Source: VMCP01 sp964645755 (GTDB lineage Bacteria > Bacteroidota > Bacteroidia > NS11-12g > UBA955). Taken from it: a DNA stretch of 16,407 bases. The notes beneath the pieces were generated by a model. That model did not search any database and was not told where the DNA came from. It was given only the letters and a program-made list of their open reading frames with translations. Shown here one piece after another: positions 1-5,626 of this stretch. The translations under genes and the position numbers were made by a program. The stretch spans positions 1 to 16,407 of the forward strand of contig CAZYBT010000056.1 in the NCBI GenBank assembly GCA_964645755.1, in the 5' to 3' direction. Numbering within the stretch: position 1 is the first letter of the stretch; each line of letters begins with the position of its first letter.

Positions 1-32
1 AAAAAAGAGGTTGCATTGCAACCTCTTTTTTT
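1..32. terminator. Strong bidirectional intrinsic terminator
   Basis: A near-perfect palindrome: bases 1-13 pair with 19-31 around a five-base loop. The stem has a GC-containing core (GAGGTTG) flanked by an A-run on one side and a T-run (26-32) on the other, so it can terminate transcription on either strand. It lies 16 bases beyond the stop codon of the leftward secreted-protein gene (49-798) and is its natural terminator. It may also serve a rightward gene outside the window. Confidence 0.85.
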
Positions 33-48
33 ATTGGGCGGGAACCTA

Positions 49-798
49 TTAATTTTTCTTTGTTAAAGTGCATGAGATTCCGTCAGAAGAAGAAAATAAA
101 AATGAATTTGTAGCCTTCTGATACGACAAAGTTGTGGAGTTATCGTTCTCTTTGATAAACGTTATGTCCGTTTGCTTGATCCACTTTATCTGCTTCCCAT
201 TTACCGATTGTATAATGTTTGCAGGACTTGTACCTGTCATGTCAACAAATGAAAGGCTCATATCCACAGAAGTACATGTAGACTTCCACAAACCATCAAT
301 CATCGAACGATTGATTTGTAAATCATAGTTCGAAAGCTGATTCAAATTTTGTTTTACTGTATTCGTAACAATCGGAACCTCTCCAGATTTTACCTTGAAT
401 GTTGTTTCCGAATTGTACATCTTTCCTGGATACAAAACATATACAAATCCATTGCCAGTTGTAATCAAACCAGTATTATCTCCCGATAATCCTATGCCAT
501 CTCCAAATAACCCTGTCGAGTTGCGAATTTTCACTTTGGCAAATTTATCATTGAATGGATCCATAGTCACTGTTTTGTCTGCATTTACAATACCTGGAAT
601 CGCATAATAAACCGAATTACTGCTCGTATTTACGAGTGTAACTTGAATCAAATATTTATCTTTTTTGTCGGTAGCTTCTAACTTCGTTAATGTATAACTT
701 ATTTTTACATTGTCGATGTTTGCTAACTCAATTGGAGTTTGGGAAAACACATTCACAAATGCCAAAAAAGAGCAAAAAAAGATTGAGAAATTCTTCAT
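49..798 (-). CDS. Secreted protein of unknown function
   Basis: Predicted 249-residue exported protein. I start it at the ATG at 796-798, giving MKNFSIFFCSFLAFVNVFSQ, a standard signal peptide with a likely cleavage near FS-Q. The longer ORF from 819 adds seven charged or polar residues ahead of the signal and would overlap the upstream gene. The mature part is rich in Thr, Ser, Asn and beta-prone segments. Its first half resembles a small Ig-like or adhesion-type beta domain (around VTLVNTSSNSVYYAIPG), and its C-terminal part (around DGLWKST to the end) looks like a separate small beta domain. I recognise no family or catalytic motif. It begins 7 bases after the stop of the beta-barrel gene (806-1492), so the two are very probably co-transcribed, and the terminator at 1-32 follows. 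The pairing suggests an envelope or surface role, which is inference only. Confidence 0.75.
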   Translation of the reverse strand: MKNFSIFFCSFLAFVNVFSQTPIELANIDNVKISYTLTKLEATDKKDKYLIQVTLVNTSSNSVYYAIPGIVNADKTVTMDPFNDKFAKVKIRNSTGLFGDGIGLSGDNTGLITTGNGFVYVLYPGKMYNSETTFKVKSGEVPIVTNTVKQNLNQLSNYDLQINRSMIDGLWKSTCTSVDMSLSFVDMTGTSPANIIQSVNGKQIKWIKQTDITFIKENDNSTTLSYQKATNSFLFSSSDGISCTLTKKN

Positions 799-805
799 GA
801 ATCTC

Positions 806-1492
806 TTATTTAGACCCAAAGTTGTATCCTACAGATAACTTCACATTATATGTTTGCATACTTTGTGTGAAATCATTTGTTCCTACTACATCCCCATTTT
901 GGTCAACCGCTTTTTGATTAAAAGTAGGACTAGCCATCAAGAAATCGTATTGTGCCTGCAATTTGAAACTTCCGAGATTCAAACCAAAATCAGCACCAAA
1001 TAAAGTGCTAAATCCTGTTGAAGTAGCAGAATTGATTGTTAAGAAATTAATTCCTTGTGTTTCAAACGATAACTTTGGCGATGTTGCGTTCAACATACCA
1101 AAAGCCACTTTTGGATGAAAAAATCCCTTTTCCCCCAATTGAACATCATAAAAACCACCAATTAAATATCCATTGAGTGCCCAATTGTCAGATGTTACCG
1201 TCATTCCAACAGGAGTTTGAAGCGCCAAATAATCACCATCCATCGGGTTAAATTGATTTTTAATCAATCCCAAAAGTCCAATTTTCTCATGAAACAAAAA
1301 TCCTTTGTATTCCAAATCTACACAAATTCCATCCGCAGCTCCTCCTGCTTTGTTATTGTTAATATCTAAAGAACCAAAATCGCCTTTGGGAGTAGCGGTT
1401 CCAAAAGATAATGAAATGCTGTGTTTAAAATCTTGTGCATTTACTAAGTTAAATGCAAATACCGTGCATACTGCAAGAATTGTTTTTTTCAT
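806..1492 (-). CDS. Outer-membrane beta-barrel-type protein
   Basis: 228 residues with a signal peptide (MKKTILAVCTVFAFNLVNAQ, cleavage expected after NA-Q). The mature protein alternates short amphipathic strands and Gly/Asn/Asp-rich turns, as in small outer-membrane barrels: HSISLSFGTATPKGDFGS near the N-terminus, FGADFGLNLGSFKLQAQYDF around residues 167-186, and a final strand (YNVKLSVGYNFGSK) rich in alternating hydrophobics. This resembles the porin/OmpW-like and PorT-like small barrels common in Bacteroidota, but I cannot assign a subfamily or substrate. It is the first gene of a two-gene leftward unit with the secreted protein at 49-798, and it is divergent from an XRE regulator. A perfect TAnnTTTG element lies upstream at 1529-1536. 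Confidence 0.75.
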   Translation of the reverse strand: MKKTILAVCTVFAFNLVNAQDFKHSISLSFGTATPKGDFGSLDINNNKAGGAADGICVDLEYKGFLFHEKIGLLGLIKNQFNPMDGDYLALQTPVGMTVTSDNWALNGYLIGGFYDVQLGEKGFFHPKVAFGMLNATSPKLSFETQGINFLTINSATSTGFSTLFGADFGLNLGSFKLQAQYDFLMASPTFNQKAVDQNGDVVGTNDFTQSMQTYNVKLSVGYNFGSK

Positions 1493-1528
1493 ATGTAATT
1501 GTTTAAAATTTTATAATTTTGAATCAAA

Positions 1529-1536
1529 CAAAATTA
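1529..1536 (-). promoter_or_regulatory. Bacteroidota -7 element for the beta-barrel operon
   Basis: Reading leftward the bases are TAATTTTG, a perfect match to the Bacteroidota -7 consensus TAnnTTTG. A transcript would start around 1525 and give a leader of about 30 bases before the ATG at 1492. No clear TTG -33 element is visible at the usual 19-21 base spacing, so the assignment rests on the -7 octamer and its position. Confidence 0.5.
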
Positions 1537-1583
1537 GACAGGATAAAAAAATTCATAGTTTATAAATTGTTCCTGCTAGTTTG

Positions 1584-1591
1584 TATATTTA
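1584..1591 (+). promoter_or_regulatory. Candidate -7 element for the XRE regulator
   Basis: TATATTTA matches seven of eight positions of TAnnTTTG and sits 17 bases before the first ATG of the regulator. A TTG lies at 1567-1569, with a 14-base spacing that is shorter than usual. The element is weak and there may be a different start. Confidence 0.3.
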
Positions 1592-1608
1592 CACTTTAAA
1601 GAACAAGA

Positions 1609-2001
1609 ATGATGGAAAATTCGAATAAATACCAAAAAATTGGAGAGAATCTCAGGAAGATCAGAGAAATTAAAGGTATCAAACAAGAATCCATTGCCAA
1701 ACAACTCGGAATTACCACCAACGGTTACGGAAAAATTGAACGCGGAGAAACCTCCCTCAATATCAAAAGACTTGAAGAAATTGCCCAAATTTTGGGTGTG
1801 AATGCACTCGATGTAATGCAGTTCGATGAAAATATTATCTTTAATATTAACTCAATGTCGAACTCCGCTCCAAATGGCACCGTCAACAATTATTCATTGT
1901 CTAATGAAGAACGACAATTCCTCTCCGAACAAATAAAATCGCTCACTGAACTCGTTGAAAAACAAAATAAGCTCATCGAATTCCTGATGAAAAAGCTTTA
2001 A
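1609..2001 (+). CDS. XRE-family helix-turn-helix regulator with coiled-coil tail
   Basis: 130 residues. Positions 11-68 form a typical XRE/Cro-CI DNA-binding domain: IGENLRKIREIKGIKQESIA, then the recognition-helix region TTNGYGKIERGETSLNI and the closing LEEIAQILGV. A Ser/Asn-rich linker (about 78-97) is followed by a leucine-heptad helix from about 98 to 130 (EERQFLSEQIKSLTELVEKQ and onward), probably a dimerising coiled coil. There is no ligand-binding or protease domain. Start: two in-frame ATGs are adjacent (1609 and 1612) and the choice is open. It is divergent from the beta-barrel/secreted-protein pair, a common arrangement for a local regulator. Control of that pair or of itself is inference. 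The size and layout also fit the small regulators often linked to antitoxins, but no toxin gene is adjacent. Confidence 0.85.
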   Translation: MMENSNKYQKIGENLRKIREIKGIKQESIAKQLGITTNGYGKIERGETSLNIKRLEEIAQILGVNALDVMQFDENIIFNINSMSNSAPNGTVNNYSLSNEERQFLSEQIKSLTELVEKQNKLIEFLMKKL

Positions 2002-2074
2002 CTCCCACCGCAAATTTGCAAATCAAACTTTCTTGAGTTGCAGTTTTCGCAAAGACATTTCATTCGCCTTTGCA

Positions 2075-2082
2075 CAGTTTTG
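2075..2082 (+). promoter_or_regulatory. Weak candidate -7 element for the lipoprotein gene
   Basis: CAGTTTTG matches seven of eight positions of TAnnTTTG and lies 17 bases before the ATG at 2100. No -33 TTG is seen at the right distance. Read-through from the XRE gene is an alternative, as there is no terminator between 2001 and 2100. Confidence 0.2.
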
Positions 2083-2099
2083 TGTAAAATTTAAAGCGT

Positions 2100-2744
2100 A
2101 TGAAAAAGTCATTTTATTTCACCTACATCCTTTTCGGTGCATCCTTGTTAGCTAGTTGCTATTCTCATTCATTGGTTCAATCTGCAACCGTATTAAAACC
2201 CAATCAAAGTGCAATTACAGCTGCCTTTGAAACAAGCCAAAAAAACTCCGAACACCAAGTTTATGATTTGCCAAATTTCGGACTCCGTTATGGTGTTGCA
2301 AACCGTATAGAGCTTCAAACAAAATCAAACTTGTCTTCTTTCATTGAAATCGGTTCAAAATTTGGACTGCTCGATCAATCTCACCCTTATCAAATGGCTG
2401 TAGGACTAAACCTTGGATTGATAAGGGTACCAAATTTATTTCATGAAAATGACGATTTAAATTCAGAGACACTCATTAATGAGAAACTAATCACCGTACC
2501 TCTGTATCTATCTAAAAAATTCAATCAATTTACACTTTTTGGAGGCGCTAAAATAGGTTATGCTATTGAATCAAAAGATGCATTAGCAACTGCCAATTTA
2601 GGACTGGCCTATGCGCTTCCGAAAACAAAACACACTGTTTTTATTGAAGCTTACAATGTTCAGTCACCAAAAAGCTTGAATGCAAACTATGATCAAATCA
2701 ATCGCTATGGCTTGTCCATAGGTGTGTCACTGAATGCCTTTTAA
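2100..2744 (+). CDS. Predicted beta-barrel-like outer-membrane lipoprotein
   Basis: 214 residues. The N-terminus is a lipoprotein signal: a hydrophobic stretch (about residues 5-18) ending in LASC, with the lipidated Cys at position 20. The mature part consists of repeated amphipathic strands separated by polar turns, for example NFGLRYGVANRIELQTKSNL, then strands around FIEIGSKFGLL, QMAVGLNLGLIRV, FTLFGGAKIGYAI, ATANLGLAYAL and the closing RYGLSIGVSLNAF. This pattern is typical of barrel-forming outer-membrane proteins, here with a lipid anchor. No enzyme motif is present. It lies 98 bases after the XRE gene and is closed by the strong terminator at 2762-2787. Function unknown. Confidence 0.75.
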   Translation: MKKSFYFTYILFGASLLASCYSHSLVQSATVLKPNQSAITAAFETSQKNSEHQVYDLPNFGLRYGVANRIELQTKSNLSSFIEIGSKFGLLDQSHPYQMAVGLNLGLIRVPNLFHENDDLNSETLINEKLITVPLYLSKKFNQFTLFGGAKIGYAIESKDALATANLGLAYALPKTKHTVFIEAYNVQSPKSLNANYDQINRYGLSIGVSLNAF

Positions 2745-2761
2745 TGCATTGAGATAAATAA

Positions 2762-2787
2762 AAAAAGGAGGCTTAGGCCTCCTTTTT
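2762..2787. terminator. Strong bidirectional intrinsic terminator
   Basis: An 11-bp perfect stem (2762-2772 with 2777-2787) has a GGAGGC core, a four-base TTAG loop, an A-run before and a T-run after. It lies 17 bases past the stop of the rightward lipoprotein gene. It also lies downstream of queA, which converges from the right, so it can stop both. Confidence 0.85.
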
Positions 2788-2814
2788 ATTATTTGAATGA
2801 CTGATTTTAAAACC

Positions 2815-2847
2815 TTTGAAATTGAAAATTGACAACGAATATCTTTG
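2815..2847 (+). promoter_or_regulatory. Orphan promoter-like sequence facing into queA antisense
   Basis: TTTG at 2815-2818 is followed after 21 bases by TATCTTTG at 2840-2847, a full match to the Bacteroidota -33/-7 pair, in the 182-base gap between the lipoprotein and queA stop codons. No plausible gene follows on this strand. A transcript would run into queA as antisense. The -7 element is bracketed by an 8-bp inverted repeat (2829-2836 and 2859-2866). Confidence 0.3.
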
Positions 2848-2866
2848 AATGATCAATTGTTGTCAA
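2829..2866. repeat. 8-bp inverted repeat around the orphan -7 element
   Basis: TTGACAAC at 2829-2836 is the exact reverse complement of GTTGTCAA at 2859-2866, separated by 22 bases that contain TATCTTTG. It could be an operator or a weak RNA hairpin. Arms this short can also arise by chance in AT-rich DNA. Confidence 0.4.
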
Positions 2867-2926
2867 CAAACTCCTCAATCAAAAATTGATAAGAATCGGG
2901 AAATTAAATCAACAATGTTTGGTTTA

Positions 2927-3973
2927 TTAAAGAATCAACATTGCATCACCGTAACACAAGAAACGGTATTTTTCTTTGATCGCTTCTTGATATACCTCAG
3001 CCATGAATTCATGATCGGTGTATGCACATGCCATCATATATAACGGTGATTCAGGTTGATGCAAATTGGTGATAAATGCATTTGCAATGTTAAAATCGTG
3101 AGGAGGAAATAAGAATTTATCCGTCCAACCTTCACTTGGGTTCAAGGTTCTCATAGAACTCACACTGGTTTCCATGGCACGCATCACACTTCCCCCAACT
3201 GCCACAACCCTGTTTTTGTTTACAATGGCTTGATTCACTACATCACAGGTATCTTGGGTGATTTTGTAGTATTCACTGTCCATTTTATGCTTTGTAAGAT
3301 CTTCCACTTCAACCTCTCTAAAAGCGCCAAGACCTAAGTGCAAGGTAATTTCTGCAAAGTTCACACCTTTAATATCCAAACGCATCAACAATTCTCTTGT
3401 CAAATGCAATTGGGCAGCAGGAGCCGCAACAGCGCCAACATGCTTTGCAAACAATGATTGGTACCATTGCTCGTCTTCTTCTTTCACCGTACGGGTGATG
3501 TATTTTGGAATTGGGGTTTCGCCCAATTTCTTGATCACTTTATCGAAAGCTTCATCATCACCATCAAAAAGGAAACGAATGGTTCTTCCTCTGCTGGTGG
3601 TATTGTCTACTACTTCGGCAACCAAATCGTCATCTCCAAAATATAGTTTGTTCCCTACACGAATTTTGCGCGCTGGATCAACCAATACATCCCATAAACG
3701 GAGATCGTGGTTCAATTCACGAAGCAAAAAGACTTCGATTTGAGCACCGGTTTTTTCTTTTTGACCGTACATTCTGGCAGTAAAAACTTTGGTGTTGTTT
3801 ACCACAAAAACATCTCCCTCGTCAAAAATGTCTAAAATGTCATGGAATTTACGGTGTTCAATTCTTCTTTCTTTGCTGTGAACAACCAACAAACGACTAT
3901 CGTGGCGGGTTTTTAAAGGTTCCTGTGCGATAAGCTCTTCAGGCAACTCAAATTTAAACTGAGATAATTTCAT
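2927..3973 (-). CDS. queA: S-adenosylmethionine:tRNA ribosyltransferase-isomerase (QueA)
   Basis: 348 residues, close to the usual 340-360 of QueA. This enzyme transfers and isomerises the ribosyl part of SAM onto 7-aminomethyl-7-deazaguanine in tRNA, giving epoxyqueuosine at the wobble base of Asn, Asp, His and Tyr tRNAs. Diagnostic segments are the N-terminal FELPEELIAQEP with DSRLLVV (residues 8-31), VVNNTKVFTARMYG (57-70), LWDVLVDPARKIRVGNKLYFG (93-113), GETPIPKYI (151-159), ITLHLGLGAF (209-218) and the C-terminal YRFLCYGDAMLIL. Several core motifs differ from the textbook enzyme: APAAQLHLT where APTAGLHFT is usual, AVGGSVMRA for AVGTTSxRA, and TNLHQPESPL for TNFHxPxSTL. Fold and length are intact, so it is not a pseudogene. 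No other queuosine gene is in the window. It is transcribed divergently from the acyl-CoA dehydrogenase-type gene, with a good promoter at 4003-4033. Confidence 0.93.
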   Translation of the reverse strand: MKLSQFKFELPEELIAQEPLKTRHDSRLLVVHSKERRIEHRKFHDILDIFDEGDVFVVNNTKVFTARMYGQKEKTGAQIEVFLLRELNHDLRLWDVLVDPARKIRVGNKLYFGDDDLVAEVVDNTTSRGRTIRFLFDGDDEAFDKVIKKLGETPIPKYITRTVKEEDEQWYQSLFAKHVGAVAAPAAQLHLTRELLMRLDIKGVNFAEITLHLGLGAFREVEVEDLTKHKMDSEYYKITQDTCDVVNQAIVNKNRVVAVGGSVMRAMETSVSSMRTLNPSEGWTDKFLFPPHDFNIANAFITNLHQPESPLYMMACAYTDHEFMAEVYQEAIKEKYRFLCYGDAMLIL

Positions 3974-4002
3974 ACGAACGTATTTCCCCTAAATTGGGGA
4001 TG

Positions 4003-4033
4003 CAAAGATAATTCATTTATTTACGCTTGTCAA
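4003..4033 (-). promoter_or_regulatory. queA promoter
   Basis: Reading leftward, TTG (4033-4031), 20 bases, then TATCTTTG (4010-4003): a full Bacteroidota -33/-7 pair. The predicted leader is about 26 bases and contains a small hairpin (TCCCC at 3986-3990 with GGGGA at 3997-4001). Its -33 TTG shares the 7-base palindrome TTGTCAA with the -33 of the opposite promoter. Confidence 0.6.
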
Positions 4034-4056
4034 CATACAATTTCTTTCTAAATTTG
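4027..4056 (+). promoter_or_regulatory. Promoter of the 3-hydroxyacyl-CoA dehydrogenase gene
   Basis: TTG (4027-4029), 19 bases, then TAAATTTG (4049-4056): a perfect Bacteroidota promoter. It ends only 6 bases before the ATG at 4063, so the mRNA should be leaderless or nearly so. Its presence inside the extended ORF that opens at TTG 4027 shows that ATG 4063 is the true start. Confidence 0.65.
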
Positions 4057-4062
4057 CAACCA

Positions 4063-4950
4063 ATGAAACAAATCGCAGTAATTGGTGGTGGAACAATGGG
4101 AAATGGCATTGTTCACGTATTTGCTCAAAACGGCTATGCCGTGAATCTCATTGATGTTCAGCAAAAAATGCTTGAAAAAGCCATTGCTACCATCACAAAA
4201 AACATGGACCGTCAAATTGCAAAAGGTTCGCTCACCGAAGATCAAAAGAACGCTTCTTTGGGCAATATCAAATGTTTCACAGAACTCTCTGAAGGCGTTG
4301 CCAATGCCGATTTGGTTATCGAAGCAGCCACTGAAAATGTAGATATCAAATTAAACATTTTCAAACAATTAGATGCATTAACTCCCGCAAATTGTATCCT
4401 CGCAAGTAATACTTCTTCAATTTCTATCACTAAAATTGCTTCTGTAACAAACAGACCCGAAAAGGTAATTGGTATGCACTTCATGAACCCAGTTCCCGTA
4501 ATGAAATTGGTAGAAGTTATTGAAGGATTTAAAACCGACAAACAAATCACTCAAAACATCATTGAGCTTTCTAAAAACTTAGGAAAGGTTCCGGCACTCA
4601 CACAAGATTACCCAGGTTTCATTGCAAACCGCGTGCTTATGCCAATGATCAATGAAGCCATCTGTTCTTTGCACGAAGGTGTTGCCGGTGTAAATGAAAT
4701 CGATACCATCATGAAATTGGGTATGGCACATCCTATGGGACCCCTCCAGTTAGCTGATTTTATTGGTCTGGATGTTTGCTTGGCAATTTTGAACGTGCTC
4801 CACGACGGTTTTGGAAATCCAAAATATGCACCTTCTCCATTGTTAATCAATATGGTAACTTCTGGCGATCTAGGAGTAAAAAGCGGTAGAGGATTCTATG
4901 ACTACAGTCATGGAACCAAAGATTTGGTGGTAGCACCTAACTTTGCATAA
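4063..4950 (+). CDS. hbd: 3-hydroxybutyryl-CoA / 3-hydroxyacyl-CoA dehydrogenase
   Basis: 295 residues, the usual size of the stand-alone NAD(P)-dependent dehydrogenase (Hbd/PaaH/MmgB type). It interconverts 3-hydroxyacyl-CoA and 3-ketoacyl-CoA in fatty-acid oxidation or butanoate metabolism. The Rossmann dinucleotide loop is GGGTMG (residues 8-13). Catalytic segments are SNTSS (115-119), GMHFMNPVP with His139 and Asn142, the linker PGFIANR (184-190), and the C-terminal-domain motif HPMGPL (223-228). I start at ATG 4063 (MKQIAVIGGG). The frame is open from TTG 4027, but those 12 codons lie over the promoter. The 3' end overlaps the convergent methyltransferase-fold gene by 43 bases. Past the stop there is only a weak hairpin (GGTTT 4951-4955 with AAACC 4964-4968) before a T-rich stretch. 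The substrate chain length cannot be told from sequence. Confidence 0.92.
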   Translation: MKQIAVIGGGTMGNGIVHVFAQNGYAVNLIDVQQKMLEKAIATITKNMDRQIAKGSLTEDQKNASLGNIKCFTELSEGVANADLVIEAATENVDIKLNIFKQLDALTPANCILASNTSSISITKIASVTNRPEKVIGMHFMNPVPVMKLVEVIEGFKTDKQITQNIIELSKNLGKVPALTQDYPGFIANRVLMPMINEAICSLHEGVAGVNEIDTIMKLGMAHPMGPLQLADFIGLDVCLAILNVLHDGFGNPKYAPSPLLINMVTSGDLGVKSGRGFYDYSHGTKDLVVAPNFA

Positions 4951-5597
4951 GGTTTAAACACCCAAACCCGATTTTCTTTTACCTCATTCCAAGGCTCTTT
5001 TTTGAAGCCTGCCTCGTCAATTTTCCTTCCTAAAGCATCAAATTCCGATTGGCTCATCATGGTGTTCAATACGGCAACCCCATTTTCGTCTAAAATTTCA
5101 TAGATAGATTCAAAAAACGCTGTATCATATTGAGGGACAATGGCGTCTCTGAATAAATCAACCACCACAATTGAATATTTCCAACCGTTGTTTTTTGCCT
5201 TTTTTACGTAATCAAATGCATCTTCATGCAACAATTTCACCTCTGTGGTATAAAAGTATTTTTTCGCCAATTTAATGACCTCTAAATCCTTTTCAATGCC
5301 AATAATTTGCGATTCTCTGTCAATTTTTTGATGGATAATTTGTGCAGCACTCCCTCCGCCATACCCCAAAATAAGGGTCTGTTCAAATGAATATTTCTTT
5401 TTGGCCAAACGCAACAAAACCAATTCCATCACTTTGTGCAAATTCCCAAATGAATAATTTACTTCCTGGGTATCGAGCATCAATTTTCCGTTGTAAACAA
5501 TTACTTCCAAATCACTTGACCATTCTGTTTTTGATTTTTCAATGGTTACTGGCCAGAAAAAACTCAATAATTTTTTACCCAATCCTACCCTATACAT
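4908..5597 (-). CDS. Spermidine-synthase-like SAM-binding (methyltransferase-fold) protein
   Basis: 229 residues with a class I Rossmann-like fold. An N-terminal beta region (LEVIVYNGKLMLDTQEVNYS, about 30-49) resembles the small N-domain of spermidine synthases. It is followed by LILGYGGGSAAQII (75-88, cofactor loop), IIGIEKDLEVIKLA (98-111, acidic residue at the second strand), HEDAFDYV (124-131) and VVVDLF (144-149). The aminopropyltransferase signatures (GGGDG in the loop, and the acidic DxxDP region after strand 4) are not present, so I would not call it a true spermidine synthase. A methyltransferase or spermidine-synthase-like protein of unknown substrate is safer. Its start lies 29 bases from that of maf, in the opposite direction. 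Its 3' end overlaps the dehydrogenase gene by 43 bases. Confidence 0.8.
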   Translation of the reverse strand: MYRVGLGKKLLSFFWPVTIEKSKTEWSSDLEVIVYNGKLMLDTQEVNYSFGNLHKVMELVLLRLAKKKYSFEQTLILGYGGGSAAQIIHQKIDRESQIIGIEKDLEVIKLAKKYFYTTEVKLLHEDAFDYVKKAKNNGWKYSIVVVDLFRDAIVPQYDTAFFESIYEILDENGVAVLNTMMSQSEFDALGRKIDEAGFKKEPWNEVKENRVWVFKPYAKLGATTKSLVP

Positions 5598-5601
5598 ACT
5601 G

Positions 5602-5609
5602 CAAAAATA
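5602..5609 (-). promoter_or_regulatory. -7 element of the spermidine-synthase-like gene
   Basis: Reading leftward TATTTTTG, a perfect TAnnTTTG match, ending four bases before the ATG at 5597. The leader would be about one base. The best TTG (5635-5633) is 23 bases upstream and lies within maf coding sequence. Confidence 0.45.
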
Positions 5610-5612
5610 GAA

Positions 5613-5620
5613 TACCTTTG
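5613..5620 (+). promoter_or_regulatory. -7 element of maf
   Basis: TACCTTTG is a perfect TAnnTTTG match, 6 bases before the maf ATG at 5627. No clear -33 TTG is visible. It is only three bases from the opposing -7 element at 5602-5609. Confidence 0.5.
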
Positions 5621-5626
5621 CCCTAA

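Noticed and set aside
799..819. Seven extra N-terminal codons for the secreted protein (start at 819)
   Set aside because: They would precede the signal peptide and overlap the upstream gene. The ATG at 798 gives a textbook signal sequence.
2010..2019. GCAAATTTGC palindrome after the XRE gene as an operator
   Set aside because: A 10-base AT-rich palindrome is expected by chance at this composition, and no second copy was noticed near either promoter of the regulator.
2849..3043. Plus-strand 64-codon ORF in the lipoprotein-queA gap
   Set aside because: Most of it is antisense to queA, its ATG is two bases from the -7 element and so probably upstream of the transcript start, and the product has no protein-like features.
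3974..4002. preQ1 riboswitch before queA
   Set aside because: The predicted leader is only about 26 bases and holds just a 5-bp hairpin. No pseudoknot-forming layout is visible.
4027..4062. Twelve-codon N-terminal extension of the dehydrogenase from a TTG codon
   Set aside because: The TTG is the -33 element and the following codons cover a perfect promoter. The Rossmann motif begins in the normal way from ATG 4063.
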